Assembly: GCA_023430975.1 (NCBI GenBank)
Contig: JAEYYB010000146.1
Span: 1-64,000, forward strand
DNA from: Bacillota bacterium
GTDB taxonomy: Bacteria > Bacillota > Clostridia > Acetivibrionales > DSM-2933
Direction of reading: 5' to 3'
Length of the DNA: 64,000 bases
The position numbers and the translations under genes were made by a program. A model generated the notes under the pieces. The model did not search any database. It had not been told where the DNA came from and worked only from the letters and a program-made list of their open reading frames with translations. Below, in pieces: positions 17,681 to 26,900 of the stretch (position 1 is the first letter of the stretch; every line of letters starts with the position of its first letter).

Positions 17681-18526
17681 ATGTATAACTTTGGTAACTT
17701 TCTATTTGATGATTTTTTAATGTTACAAGGGACCCTTCCAATAATTATAAAAAAGACAGGGATACGGATTTATGATTTCAATTTTCGTGATTTTTTAGAA
17801 TGTAGATCAATATTTGCTGAAGTTGAAATACCCGTTGTTTTAAGGATAGGGGCAGTTGCTGAGTATCATAAACTGTACGATACAATTAAGGAACAAGGCA
17901 TTAATCTGATACATACTCCTGAAGAATTTAATCTGTGCACGCTGCTTCCAAGTTGGTATCCTTTAATAAAAGACCTGACACCTAAAAGCAGGTGGTATGA
18001 TACTTTACCAACTGTTGAACAAGTAGAATCCGATATGGGTTGGCCAATATTTGTAAAGGGTGCACATCAAACAAACAGGCATAAAAAGGCACTTTCGATT
18101 ATAAAGGGGCCTGATCAGTTTCAAGAGCTGCTTGAAATTTGGAGAGAAGATCCGATACTTCATTGGCAGCCTATGGTATGCAGGGAATATGTTAAACTTG
18201 AGCTTGTTGAGGATACAGTGCCTGATAGAATACAAAGCAGCTTGGAGTTTCGCGTTTTTCTTTGGAAGAACCACGTGGTTGGCGTGGGGAGATATTGGTG
18301 GGAAGGTATTCACTATGGAATTCCGGATGAAGAGATGGAAAAGGTTACATTGCTGGCAGTAACAGTAGCAAAACGTTTGAATGTCACTTTCCTTGTAGTA
18401 GACATTGCAAAGACAGAAGAAGGTAAATGGGTTGTTATTGAAGTCAATGATGCTCAAGAAAGCGGATATGCCGGAGTTTCTCCCATATACATGTGGCAAA
18501 AGATTATAGAAATGGAGCTTTTGTGA
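17681..18526 (+). CDS. ATP-grasp ligase (R2K/DUF4343-like)
   Basis: 281 residues from an ATG with AGGTG 5 bases upstream. The ATP-binding Lys is likely K126 in IFVKGAHQTNRHKK, with a second substrate/ATP segment REYVKLELVED, the SLEFRVFLW strand and the metal-binding end VVIEVNDAQ (E254, N256). This is the pattern of the DUF4343/R2K group of ATP-grasp enzymes, thought to form amide bonds to peptides or proteins. It opens an eight-gene run; its stop overlaps the start of a 51-residue peptide gene (TGATG), so the two products are made together. The substrate is unknown, but the coupled peptide is the obvious candidate. Confidence 0.8.
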   Translation: MYNFGNFLFDDFLMLQGTLPIIIKKTGIRIYDFNFRDFLECRSIFAEVEIPVVLRIGAVAEYHKLYDTIKEQGINLIHTPEEFNLCTLLPSWYPLIKDLTPKSRWYDTLPTVEQVESDMGWPIFVKGAHQTNRHKKALSIIKGPDQFQELLEIWREDPILHWQPMVCREYVKLELVEDTVPDRIQSSLEFRVFLWKNHVVGVGRYWWEGIHYGIPDEEMEKVTLLAVTVAKRLNVTFLVVDIAKTEEGKWVVIEVNDAQESGYAGVSPIYMWQKIIEMELL

Positions 18527-18681
18527 TGAGCAAAGTAAAGGAAATAAAATTTAACGAAAGTACTAGATCATTTGCTGGGATAAGAGAATTGCATCAAAAA
18601 GTGTTTGATTTTGGATGGAGTGGGGGAAGTGGATATGAGGAGTTTCTAAAGAATCCAAATAGAGAAAGATTGGAGTATTAG
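18526..18681 (+). CDS. 51-residue peptide, possible substrate of the ATP-grasp/radical-SAM cluster
   Basis: Starts at 18526, overlapping the ATP-grasp stop. The sequence is MSKVKEIKFNESTRSFAG... with a Gly-rich WSGGSGY segment and a C-terminal tail GYEEFLKNPNRERLEY. That tail aligns without gaps to the tail of the next protein. It has no signal peptide or membrane helix. Its small size and coupling to an ATP-grasp gene suggest a peptide that is modified or used as a tag. It could also be a small regulatory subunit. Function unknown. Confidence 0.65.
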   Translation: MSKVKEIKFNESTRSFAGIRELHQKVFDFGWSGGSGYEEFLKNPNRERLEY

Positions 18682-18696
18682 TATTGGAGGTAAGAT

Positions 18697-19383
18697 ATGA
18701 AGCCATTTCAAGTTAACTGCAGCGAATTAATAGCTGATTTCAATATTCATGATGACAAAGAAGTTCGAAATATTCTTGCTTTTTTAGTTAAGGAATACGA
18801 TGTTGAGCTTTATTTTGAAATTAAAGTATCATGGGAAAAGGAATTTTTCTTTAATGAAAATAGATGTTTTAAAATTGAATCAGATGATATACCCTTTAAT
18901 GTTAGTATTAATAACGCCCCGCATTATGAATACTGGATTGCAAAGAGTGAGGATAAAGGCGATTTGGAAAGGATTGTTGAAAGTATTGAAAAACACCAAA
19001 TCCAAAGGTATGATGAAAGTGAATTTGTTGCTTCCAGCTCCGTTGCCAGGAACTTAATAAATAGAATAATTACATTAACACCAGGCTATTCACAATGCAA
19101 AGATTTAATTGGGGCAATAAACTTTGATGAGGTCTTTGAACTCAATGTAAAAGTTGGAAGCGGTACATATGTAACTACACTTTGTTATGGTTCTAATGGA
19201 TATGATGATGAATTAGGCTGGTATTTCAATGCAGAACACTATGATAGTTATACTTATCCGTTTTATGAATGGGCAGAAAGAAATTATAATGCGAAAATAA
19301 AACCATTTGATGGAGGAAGACTTGATGGTTATTTTGATTATAAAGAAAACCCTGAGAAAGAAAGACTGTGGAAAAAACTATGA
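18697..19383 (+). CDS. Unknown protein sharing a C-terminal tail with the 51-residue peptide
   Basis: 228 residues, soluble, acidic, with TTGGAGG upstream. No domain recognised; there are two similar beta-rich halves with GSGTYVTTLCYGSNGYDDEL in the second. Its last residues, GYFDYKENPEKERLWKKL, match the tail of the preceding 51-residue peptide in the order Gly-Tyr-x-acidic-aromatic-x-x-Asn-Pro-x-basic-Glu-Arg-Leu. Its stop overlaps the next start (ATGA). It may be a second substrate or a carrier recognised through that tail. Confidence 0.6.
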   Translation: MKPFQVNCSELIADFNIHDDKEVRNILAFLVKEYDVELYFEIKVSWEKEFFFNENRCFKIESDDIPFNVSINNAPHYEYWIAKSEDKGDLERIVESIEKHQIQRYDESEFVASSSVARNLINRIITLTPGYSQCKDLIGAINFDEVFELNVKVGSGTYVTTLCYGSNGYDDELGWYFNAEHYDSYTYPFYEWAERNYNAKIKPFDGGRLDGYFDYKENPEKERLWKKL

Positions 19384-20123
19384 TACTATCTGTAACACCA
19401 ACAAATAAATGCAATAAGGAAAACCGCTGTGTATATTGCTACTTATCTCAGAAGATAGGAGAAGCATCATTTAATCAATTATATCAAAAGATGTCTGAGC
19501 TGATTGAGATTCATAATCCAAGTATAGTTACTTTTGCCTATAATAGTGGATTTTCTATTGATTTATTCGGGAAATTACTTGAAAGGGCACATAGCCATGC
19601 TGAGGTATCTGTTACCTTGCAGCCAGATTGTATTATTTTTTTAGAGAATATCATCAAAAATATTGATTACATAGCTTTATCATTAAATACTTCTAACCTT
19701 AATGAAGAAGACATTAGAGCAATTACTGATGAGTTAAGAAGTAAGAAACTCACAAAAATTGGGATTAATTTTTTAATGAACGAGCTTCCAACGCTAAGGG
19801 ATGTAATGGCTTTTTTCAAAAAGTACCAAGATTGTTTTGAACAGTTTCATTTTTTACTTCCTAAAAAATATTACATACCTTATGAACTAAAGGACGCCAT
19901 TACTATAATAAAGGTTATGAAAATGATGTTCCCTCAAAAGGTTTTTGTTGATGAATGCCTGAAAACAATTATAACCAACACTCCATGCAGTCGAAATGGA
20001 AATTTGCTAAGTTTAAATGCAGATGCTTCGGTTACTATGTGTTCTTTTGCGGATAGTGGAGATAAAGAGATATTGGTGGAGAGATGTCCGTATCTGCTGA
20101 TAGATATGGACCAGAAGGGATAG
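19380..20123 (+). CDS. Short radical-SAM-like protein with a CX5CX2C motif
   Basis: 247 residues from the ATG that overlaps the previous stop. Near the N-terminus TPTNKCNKENRCVYCYLSQK gives Cys-x5-Cys-x2-Cys in place of the usual Cys-x3-Cys-x2-Cys of radical SAM enzymes; the aromatic residue before the last Cys is kept. The middle reads as an alpha/beta barrel (IDYIALSLNTSNL, LTKIGINFLMNEL). A second Cys set near the end (TPCSRNGNLL, VTMCSFAD, ERCPYLL) resembles auxiliary cluster ligands of peptide-modifying members. At about 250 residues it is short for the family. It may modify the neighbouring peptide. The non-standard motif leaves some doubt that it makes a SAM radical. Confidence 0.65.
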   Translation: MILSVTPTNKCNKENRCVYCYLSQKIGEASFNQLYQKMSELIEIHNPSIVTFAYNSGFSIDLFGKLLERAHSHAEVSVTLQPDCIIFLENIIKNIDYIALSLNTSNLNEEDIRAITDELRSKKLTKIGINFLMNELPTLRDVMAFFKKYQDCFEQFHFLLPKKYYIPYELKDAITIIKVMKMMFPQKVFVDECLKTIITNTPCSRNGNLLSLNADASVTMCSFADSGDKEILVERCPYLLIDMDQKG

Positions 20124-20124
20124 C

Positions 20125-20844
20125 ATGAATAGGTTGAATTTTGAATTGTTTATGGATTTGCATAATCATACAATATGGTCAGATGGTGCTGACAAGCCGG
20201 AAGATATTATACTGAATGCTATTAACCATCAGGTAGAAGCAATTGGTATAACCGATCATTTTTGTAATGACTATAATCATTCATTAGGATTTGAGAAAAT
20301 TAAGGTGTATTTAAATGAGCTAGCAGGCTTAAAAGCGAAATATTGTAATAAAATCAAAGTTTTTATTGGTGTTGAGATAGCTTATTCATTCTTGTTGAAG
20401 AATCACATGATATTACCATATGATGAGCTAAATCAACTGGATTACATTTTACTGGAGAATCTGGATTATATACCAGCAACTACAAATTTAGAAGATATTA
20501 CTGCGTTACTAAATGAGTTTAGGTGTGTAAAGGGTTTGGCACATACTGACCTGTTGAAATTGTCTTATAAATATGATAAAAATGACAACTTACATTATAT
20601 TCTGAATTTCATGAAGCAAAGTAATCTGTTTTGGGAGATTAACACTGACTCGACACATGATATTTTTCTAAATATTATTCATCCTGGGCGGAAAGATGAA
20701 AATCTTGCAGCATTATTAAATGGAATAGTTAAAAGAAAAATGCCTGTAACTGTTGGTTCAGATACTCATAGTCTTGATCAATATAATTATGGTAGATTGA
20801 AAGAGGCCAATGAACTAGCAAAGCTTCTTAATACAGGTGGCTAA
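20125..20844 (+). CDS. PHP-domain phosphoesterase
   Basis: 239 residues with AGAAGGGA before the ATG. The metal-binding PHP motifs are in order: DLHNHTIWSDG (about 11-21), ITDHF, a Glu in GVEIAYS, GLAHTDLLK and VGSDTHS. Family members hydrolyse phosphate esters such as histidinol phosphate or 3',5' nucleotide intermediates using three metals. It lies 1 base after the radical-SAM-like gene. In this cluster it could remove phosphate from a small molecule or a nucleotide adduct; no substrate can be read from the sequence. Confidence 0.85.
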   Translation: MNRLNFELFMDLHNHTIWSDGADKPEDIILNAINHQVEAIGITDHFCNDYNHSLGFEKIKVYLNELAGLKAKYCNKIKVFIGVEIAYSFLLKNHMILPYDELNQLDYILLENLDYIPATTNLEDITALLNEFRCVKGLAHTDLLKLSYKYDKNDNLHYILNFMKQSNLFWEINTDSTHDIFLNIIHPGRKDENLAALLNGIVKRKMPVTVGSDTHSLDQYNYGRLKEANELAKLLNTGG

Positions 20845-20872
20845 CAATATTTTGATTAACGGGTGGAATGAT

Positions 20873-21763
20873 ATGAAGGTAGCTTATACTTCTGATATAC
20901 ATGCTGATATTACATTAAATAATAAACGACTTATACCATATTTGGTTGAGCGAATTGAAGAGATAAATCCTGATGTTTTTGTAATAGCAGGTGATATTTC
21001 TAATTCACTTGAAAGTTTGGATAACACTTTAAGGCTCTTTAGTGAATTAAGCTGCCTCAAAGTTATGGTTCCGGGCAACCACGATGTGTGGGTAGAATCT
21101 AATAATTCCGTAAGAAAGGGAAAGGATAGCTTTTATAAATACAGGCAGGCAATTCCGCAAGTCTGTCAGAAGAATGGGTTTTCCTATCCAATAACTGATC
21201 CCCTCATTATTGATAAGACTGCAATTATCGGAAACATTGGCTGGTATGACTACACCTTGGCTGATGTCAGATTGGACGGCTTATATAATTTTACTGATTA
21301 TGTCAAAGGCACATTTGAAGAAGGAACATGGAACGACACAAAGTATGCAGTCTGGCTAAAAGCACCGAATTCATCATACTGGAAGGATAGGCTTAAAACT
21401 TTAACCAATAATATGGTGTTTGAGATGTTATTTGGCGAGCTAAAAAATTCAGTTCAACATGTACCCAATTATATTGAAAAATTGTTGATAGTATTACATA
21501 CAGCACCATTTAGAGAGTGTATAATTCCTAAAGATGAGGCTAGTCCTTTTGATGCTTATGAAGGAAGTACTAAAATAGGAGAATTCATTAAAAGTGTTTC
21601 AAAAAACATGGAGGTAAGTATCATTTGCGGTCACAGACATAAAAAATTGTTTCTTGATATGGGTAATATCAAATTGTACAGATCTCCTGTAGGATACCTG
21701 GATGAATCACAAATAGACTACGAAAGAATTGCAAAAGAGGTTATTGGTGAGTTTCAATTATAA
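20873..21763 (+). CDS. Calcineurin-like metallophosphoesterase
   Basis: The ATG at 20873 has GGGTGG 7 bases upstream and is preferred over the GTG at 20837, which overlaps the PHP gene. 296 residues with all five metal motifs: TSDIHAD, IAGDIS, PGNHDVW, VLHTAPF and CGHRHKK. It hydrolyses phosphoesters with a dinuclear metal site. It is complete, unlike the family member at 103-660. The neighbours suggest a role in the same small-molecule or protein-modification pathway. Confidence 0.85.
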   Translation: MKVAYTSDIHADITLNNKRLIPYLVERIEEINPDVFVIAGDISNSLESLDNTLRLFSELSCLKVMVPGNHDVWVESNNSVRKGKDSFYKYRQAIPQVCQKNGFSYPITDPLIIDKTAIIGNIGWYDYTLADVRLDGLYNFTDYVKGTFEEGTWNDTKYAVWLKAPNSSYWKDRLKTLTNNMVFEMLFGELKNSVQHVPNYIEKLLIVLHTAPFRECIIPKDEASPFDAYEGSTKIGEFIKSVSKNMEVSIICGHRHKKLFLDMGNIKLYRSPVGYLDESQIDYERIAKEVIGEFQL

Positions 21764-21787
21764 TTGTTAATGGAGGGCTACGTTTAA

Positions 21788-22522
21788 ATGATTGAGTCTA
21801 ATAGTTTAATGCCGGATTTTGCAGACATACTCCTTGTCATCCCTGATAAGCCTGATATTGAACGTGATGCGGTTGCTAAAGTATGGGAAGAGCAGGGTGG
21901 TAAGGTCAAAAGGATTGGCCGTTTTTGGGAACCTCCGGAACTAGACAGGGAAAAAATCCGATTGTACGGAAACCATATATTCTGTATGATACTTGCACAA
22001 AAGCTTGACTTGAAGCTTATTTCACCACCTGATGATTTATTAGTACATGTATCCCAAGAATGGCTGAAAAGATATATCAGAATAAGCACTATCGCTGAAG
22101 CGGAGCAATTTGGGTATCCATGCTTTATTAAGCCTCTGGCCCCCAAAATATTTTCTGCAGGAAAATATAGCTCGTATGTTGAACTTCTTCAAGAATGTAA
22201 GCAGCTTGATTATAAAACACCAATTATATATTCGGATATTGTTGAGATTAGTTCGGAAGTACGCCTTTTCATACTGAATGGTGAGGTTTGCACCGCATCA
22301 GTTTATGAAGGCGAAGCAGATATTAATGATGCTAAATCCTTTATGAGTAGTTTTTTATCAAAGAATACTGAAAAGATTCCCACAGCATGCGTAATTGATA
22401 TTGGTTATATTGTTGGACAAGGTTGGGCAGTTATTGAGGCAAATGCTGCATGGGGGGCAGGATTGAACGGCTGTGATCCTCTTGCTGCTGCCATGTGTAT
22501 AGCTGAGGCAACAAGAGCATAG
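21788..22522 (+). CDS. Second ATP-grasp ligase
   Basis: 244 residues. The N-terminal half is an alpha/beta pre-ATP-grasp domain (ILLVIPDKPDIERDAV, GRFWEPPELDREK). The ATP-grasp fold begins near 85, with a likely ATP-binding Lys at 115 (CFIKPLAPK), the strand SSEVRLFILNGEV and the metal ligands at about E217/N219 (WAVIEANAAWGAG). It is distinct from the first ligase. GGAGG lies 11 bases before the ATG. It might act on the same peptide at another step, or on a different amine acceptor. Confidence 0.75.
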   Translation: MIESNSLMPDFADILLVIPDKPDIERDAVAKVWEEQGGKVKRIGRFWEPPELDREKIRLYGNHIFCMILAQKLDLKLISPPDDLLVHVSQEWLKRYIRISTIAEAEQFGYPCFIKPLAPKIFSAGKYSSYVELLQECKQLDYKTPIIYSDIVEISSEVRLFILNGEVCTASVYEGEADINDAKSFMSSFLSKNTEKIPTACVIDIGYIVGQGWAVIEANAAWGAGLNGCDPLAAAMCIAEATRA

Positions 22523-22555
22523 AAGCATATAAAACATAAGAAGGGAAGTGATCTG

Positions 22556-22996
22556 GTGCTTGATAGGGCTATTCGAATAGCATCTAAGGCACACGAGGGG
22601 CAAAAGGATAAAGCTGGACAGCCATATATACTTCATCCTCTTCGTGTAATGTTTAATGTGAAAAATGAAACTGAAATGATTTGTGCAATTTTGCATGATG
22701 TGATTGAGGACACCGACATTTCAATAGAGCATTTAAGGGAAGAGGGTTTTTCTGAAGCAGTTTTGGATGCAATAGATGCATTGACAAAACGTGATAATGA
22801 AAACTATGATGATTTTATTGATAGGGTTATTAAAAACAAAATTGCTTGTCAAGTCAAACTGGCTGATATGATGGATAATATGGATTTAACGCGTATCATA
22901 AATCCTTGCGAAGAAGACTATAAGAGGGTGGATAAATATAGGAAGGCTGCAGACAAGGTATTAGAAAGTATTAAGTTTGATGATAAGAATAAATAA
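22556..22996 (+). CDS. HD-domain hydrolase related to the RelA/SpoT hydrolase (MESH1-like)
   Basis: 146 residues from a GTG with AAGGGAAG upstream. The metal-binding HD motif is ILHDVIEDTD (about 40-50), preceded by ILHPLRVMF and followed by VKLADMMDN, the order of the ppGpp hydrolase domain. There is no synthetase domain. It could hydrolyse a (p)ppGpp-like or pyrophosphorylated nucleotide. It is the last gene of the run that starts at 17681; after it come only broken genes. Confidence 0.8.
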   Translation: MLDRAIRIASKAHEGQKDKAGQPYILHPLRVMFNVKNETEMICAILHDVIEDTDISIEHLREEGFSEAVLDAIDALTKRDNENYDDFIDRVIKNKIACQVKLADMMDNMDLTRIINPCEEDYKRVDKYRKAADKVLESIKFDDKNK

Positions 22997-23028
22997 AAAT
23001 ATTTTTTGTGAATTGTGAGGCAAGAAAA

Positions 23029-23320
23029 ATGAAACTTTTTAGACCTGTAGGGATAAGGGAACTCAAGCTTATCAAAGATTCAGGAATGACCAAATTTCCG
23101 CCAAGACTTCCAGAACAACCGATCTTCTATCCTGTTTTGAATATTGAATATGCCCGTCAGATTGCATTGGAGTGAAATACTAAAAGTGCACCAGGATATG
23201 CTGGATTTGTTACAGAATTTGATATTGATGATGAATATGTATCAAGGTTTGAAGTCAGAACTGTAGGCTCATCGAAAAGACTTGATGGATGAATGGGATA
23301 AAAGGGAAGTTTGCATTTTT
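23029..23320 (+). pseudogene. Decayed gene of the MKLFRPVG-type uncharacterised family
   Basis: An ATG at 23029 begins MKLFRPVGIRELKLIKDSG and continues through PPRLPEQPIFYPVLN to a TGA at 23173-23175, just where relatives as I recall them have Trp. The same frame then resumes (NTKSAPGYAGFVTEFDIDDE) and ends at a second stop, TGA at 23290-23292, after an apparent deletion. Intact relatives are about 110-120 residues, of unknown role. Confidence 0.65.
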
Positions 23321-23676
23321 TAACTTATTTTCTAGTTTTAATCTACATGTTTATGCATTAAATTATCTGTTTATAGCATATTCATATTTAATTAATTAAT
23401 GAAAATGAAGAGGCTAATGAAAGTAATGACTAAGGTTTTGTTCATACTGTTTTTGTTAAGACACGAAAATGCTATGGGTTAAGGGAAATATAGCTTTAGC
23501 CGATAATTTACATGATTGATCTTGAAAGTACTGCAATGAAAAATATTTGAAATATTGGAGTGAAATTCATTACCTCGCATGCTTTAAATGGTTGGAAATT
23601 ACATACTGTATTTAATAGTGGATGTTTCAACAGTCACACCCGTTGGCCACTTATACTGATATTTCAATAGTTTTTT

Positions 23677-23856
23677 ACACTATCTGATGAAGTTTCTATA
23701 CACTCTATAGCAGTTTTAAAAGAAGATGGATCAGTTACCGCGTGAGGCAACAACGATTATGGGCAGTGTATCATTCCAACAGAATTAACAGATGTCAAAT
23801 CTATTGCTATTTGTGGAGAAAGTACATTAGCCGAACTTTTAAAGAAAATTGAGTAG
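23677..23856 (+). pseudogene. RCC1-like repeat fragment
   Basis: A frame reading SIHSIAVLKEDGSVTA, then TGA at 23743-23745, then GNNDYGQCIIPTELTDV and a terminal LAELLKKIE. The HSIA...EDG..AWGNN..GQC pattern is that of an RCC1 propeller blade, and the TGA again takes the place of the Trp. The rest of the propeller is missing. The stretch 23320-23676 shows no supported gene. Confidence 0.6.
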
Positions 23857-23889
23857 CTAAACAATTATAGGTAGAGTCAGTGTAAGTAC

Positions 23890-23967
23890 ATGAAGGACGG
23901 AAAGATAAGTCTACCATATGAGCAGTTCCTTGGGTTTGCAAAATATCTACACTGAGTTAAAAACTAA
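23890..23967 (+). pseudogene. Short interrupted frame before the helicase gene
   Basis: ATG at 23890 reads MKDGKISLPYEQFLGFAKYLH, then TGA at 23953-23955, then VKN and TAA. It may be a relic of a small gene. No family recognised. Confidence 0.3.
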
Positions 23968-23989
23968 ATGATTAGAGGGGTTAGATGCT

Positions 23990-26900
23990 ATGGAACAAGA
24001 TGTAATAGTGAGCAAAATAAATGAATTATTACATATAGGTACAAAAGCATTAGCAAAATGGTTAAGTAAAAGAATCTCCTTTGTTACCAAAAATTGGTGG
24101 GATGAAAATGTACTTAACAATTTGAGCTATTATCAAAGAGAGAGAGTTAAGTCGGAAAATTTATCTAATCTTGATGACCTTGATTTAGCAGCTCTTTTAC
24201 GTATAGCAGATAAAAGCTGGTATGAAATGAGAAGTTTCTTTTACCTTCCACAAACTGAAAGAGAATGTATTCGCGAAATGTTTTCAGTAAGAAATAATTG
24301 GGCTCACTGTTCTGGGAACATCCCGGGGAAAGATATGATTGAACATGATCTAGATGTTATTGAGCGCTTTCTTACGCAGATGGAAGTTGAAAATTCGGTA
24401 TTAAGGAAGATTGAATCTTTCAGAAGAGAGGTTTCAATAGACTATTATGATAGAAAAAATCTTGATATACAAAAACATATATATGGTGAAAGCAATAAAT
24501 ATGTTGAAGAAGAGATAATTAGCGAAAAATCGTTAGTTAGCTTGACCAGTGATCCAACATCCAGGGGCATAGTTATATCTATAGACGAAATGGATGGGAA
24601 AAAGAGATACAATGTTTTTATAAATGGATCTGTCCGTTTATTTTTTGAGAGTCAAATAATACTCGTTAAAGAAAATCCTCAACTCAATGTTGTTGATATT
24701 GAAGAATTACAAAAAGGACTAACTGCATATCAAATATTAAATCCGGCTGTTAATAATTTATATTCTTTAAATACTGCAAGAATTGATTTTGTTCCTTATC
24801 AATTCAGGCCGGCGTTAAAAATTATTAAAGCTGACTCACCGAGAATACTTATTGCGGATAGTGTTGGAGTCGGCAAAACCATTGAAGCCGGTTTGATTTT
24901 AAAGGAATTACAGGCACGAATGAATATTGAATCTGTTATGATTATTTGCCCTAAACCATTAATAGCGGAAAGAAAGTGGCAGCTTGAAATGAAACGCTTT
25001 GATGAAGAGTTTACTCAACTTGATGGCAGTGATTTTCGCAGATGCATTTCTGATACACATAGGGATGGAGTGTGGCCGGATAGAGATAGTAAGACAATTA
25101 TTCCGTACTCGCTTTTAAATCAAGAAATATTGTATGGCATAACTAATACCCGTAATAGTAGAAGGCGAGAAAATGCGATTGGCCTTTTGGATTTGGATCC
25201 TGCACCACATTTTGATTTAATAATTGTCGATGAAGCACATCACATTCGAAACAGCAGTACTTATGGTTATGCAGCAGTCAAATATTTATGTGATCATGCA
25301 AGTGCAGTTGTATTCTTGACAGCAACGCCAATCCAGACAGGTGACGATGATTTATATACTCTGTTAAATGCATTAAGACCGGATGTTGTTATTGATAAAG
25401 AAACCTTCCTAATGATGAGTAGACCGAACCAGTTTATTAGTAAAGCTTCTCATGTTATTCGTGCCGGTAAGGAGAATTGGGTGAAAGAATCATTAAGCTT
25501 GCTGAAAGAAGCAGCAAATACGCAGTGGGGTCAGTCAGTGATAATGCATGATCCCCAATATCAACAGATTTTAAAAACATTGGAGCTGGGCAACATTTCA
25601 AGAGAGCAAAGAGTTAATGCTATTTCATCAGTTGAGGGGTTGCATAGCTTTTCTACAATGCTCAATAGGACTCGGCGAAATGATATTCAAGATTTCTGTA
25701 TCCGACGATCACATACGGTTGAATCGCATTTTACACAAGAACAAAAGCTTCTTCATGACGAGCTGTTGAATTTTGAAGCTTTAGCTTTAACTGCCTTGCA
25801 TGGAAACCAAAATGTTGCATTTATGATGAGTACTTTAAAAAGGCAAGCAGCCAGTTGTATTTTTGGATTGGCACCATTTGTTGGGGATATCATTAACCGT
25901 AGACTTAATCAAATTTGGGATGAACCGGATTATGATACAAATGACATTAAAATTGATGATTCAGCTATTTTGTTTAAACTTAAGGAACTTTCAAGAAAAT
26001 TGCTAGAAATGTCAGAGGATCTTCCATCAGAAGACCCAAAGATTGATTCAATAATGTCAGCAATTAAAGAAAAACAAAAGGTTGAAAATAATAAAATTAT
26101 TATTTTTAGTTCATTTAAATATACATTAGCATATATAAAAGAAAAATTAAAGTGTGCAGGGCTGAGGGTTGGACAAATAGATGGAAGCGTTAAAGACGAG
26201 GAAAGGGTTAAGCTTAGATCGCGTTTTGAAAAACAAAAGAATGATGAAAATGCTATTGATGTCTTACTGTTCACAGAAGTTGGTTGTGAGGGTTTGGATT
26301 ATCAGTTTTGTAATATGATGATTAACTACGACTTGCCATGGAATCCCATGAGAATAGAGCAGCGTATTGGCCGTATTGACAGGCGTGGACAAAAAAGTGA
26401 AACTGTAAATATTTACAATATGATAACTGAAGATACTGTTGATGCAGATATATATTATCGCTGTTTGATGCGCATTGGTGTTTTCGAGGATAGTATTGGA
26501 GAATGCTCAGAAATACTTGGCGAGATAAGCAAAGAAATACAGAATATTGCCATGAATCCGGAATTAAGTGATAGAGAACGTAAAATCAAACTTGAACAGA
26601 TGGTAGATAATGAAATTAGAAAGGTACAAGAGTTAAGAAAATTAGAAGAAGAAGAAAAAAACCTTTTTGGATTTGACCTATCGAGTCAGACAATGGCTCG
26701 TGAAGTGCAAGAAGCTGAGAATCCTTGGCTTTCACAAGTATCTATACAAAGAATGATAGAAGGATATTTACATAAACGACTTGGCTCTGGTACGTATATA
26801 TTGGGAGAGGGAGAGCTTAAAACACTAAGGTTATCTGTTGATGCAAGAAATACAATTCTTGAAGATATGAGAGGTATAAAAACATCCCGTTCAGCATTAT

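Noticed and set aside
23029..23967. Selenoprotein genes (TGA as selenocysteine)
   Set aside because: The TGA codons stand at Trp positions and not Cys positions, no SECIS-like hairpin follows closely, and further stops and deletions disrupt the frames.
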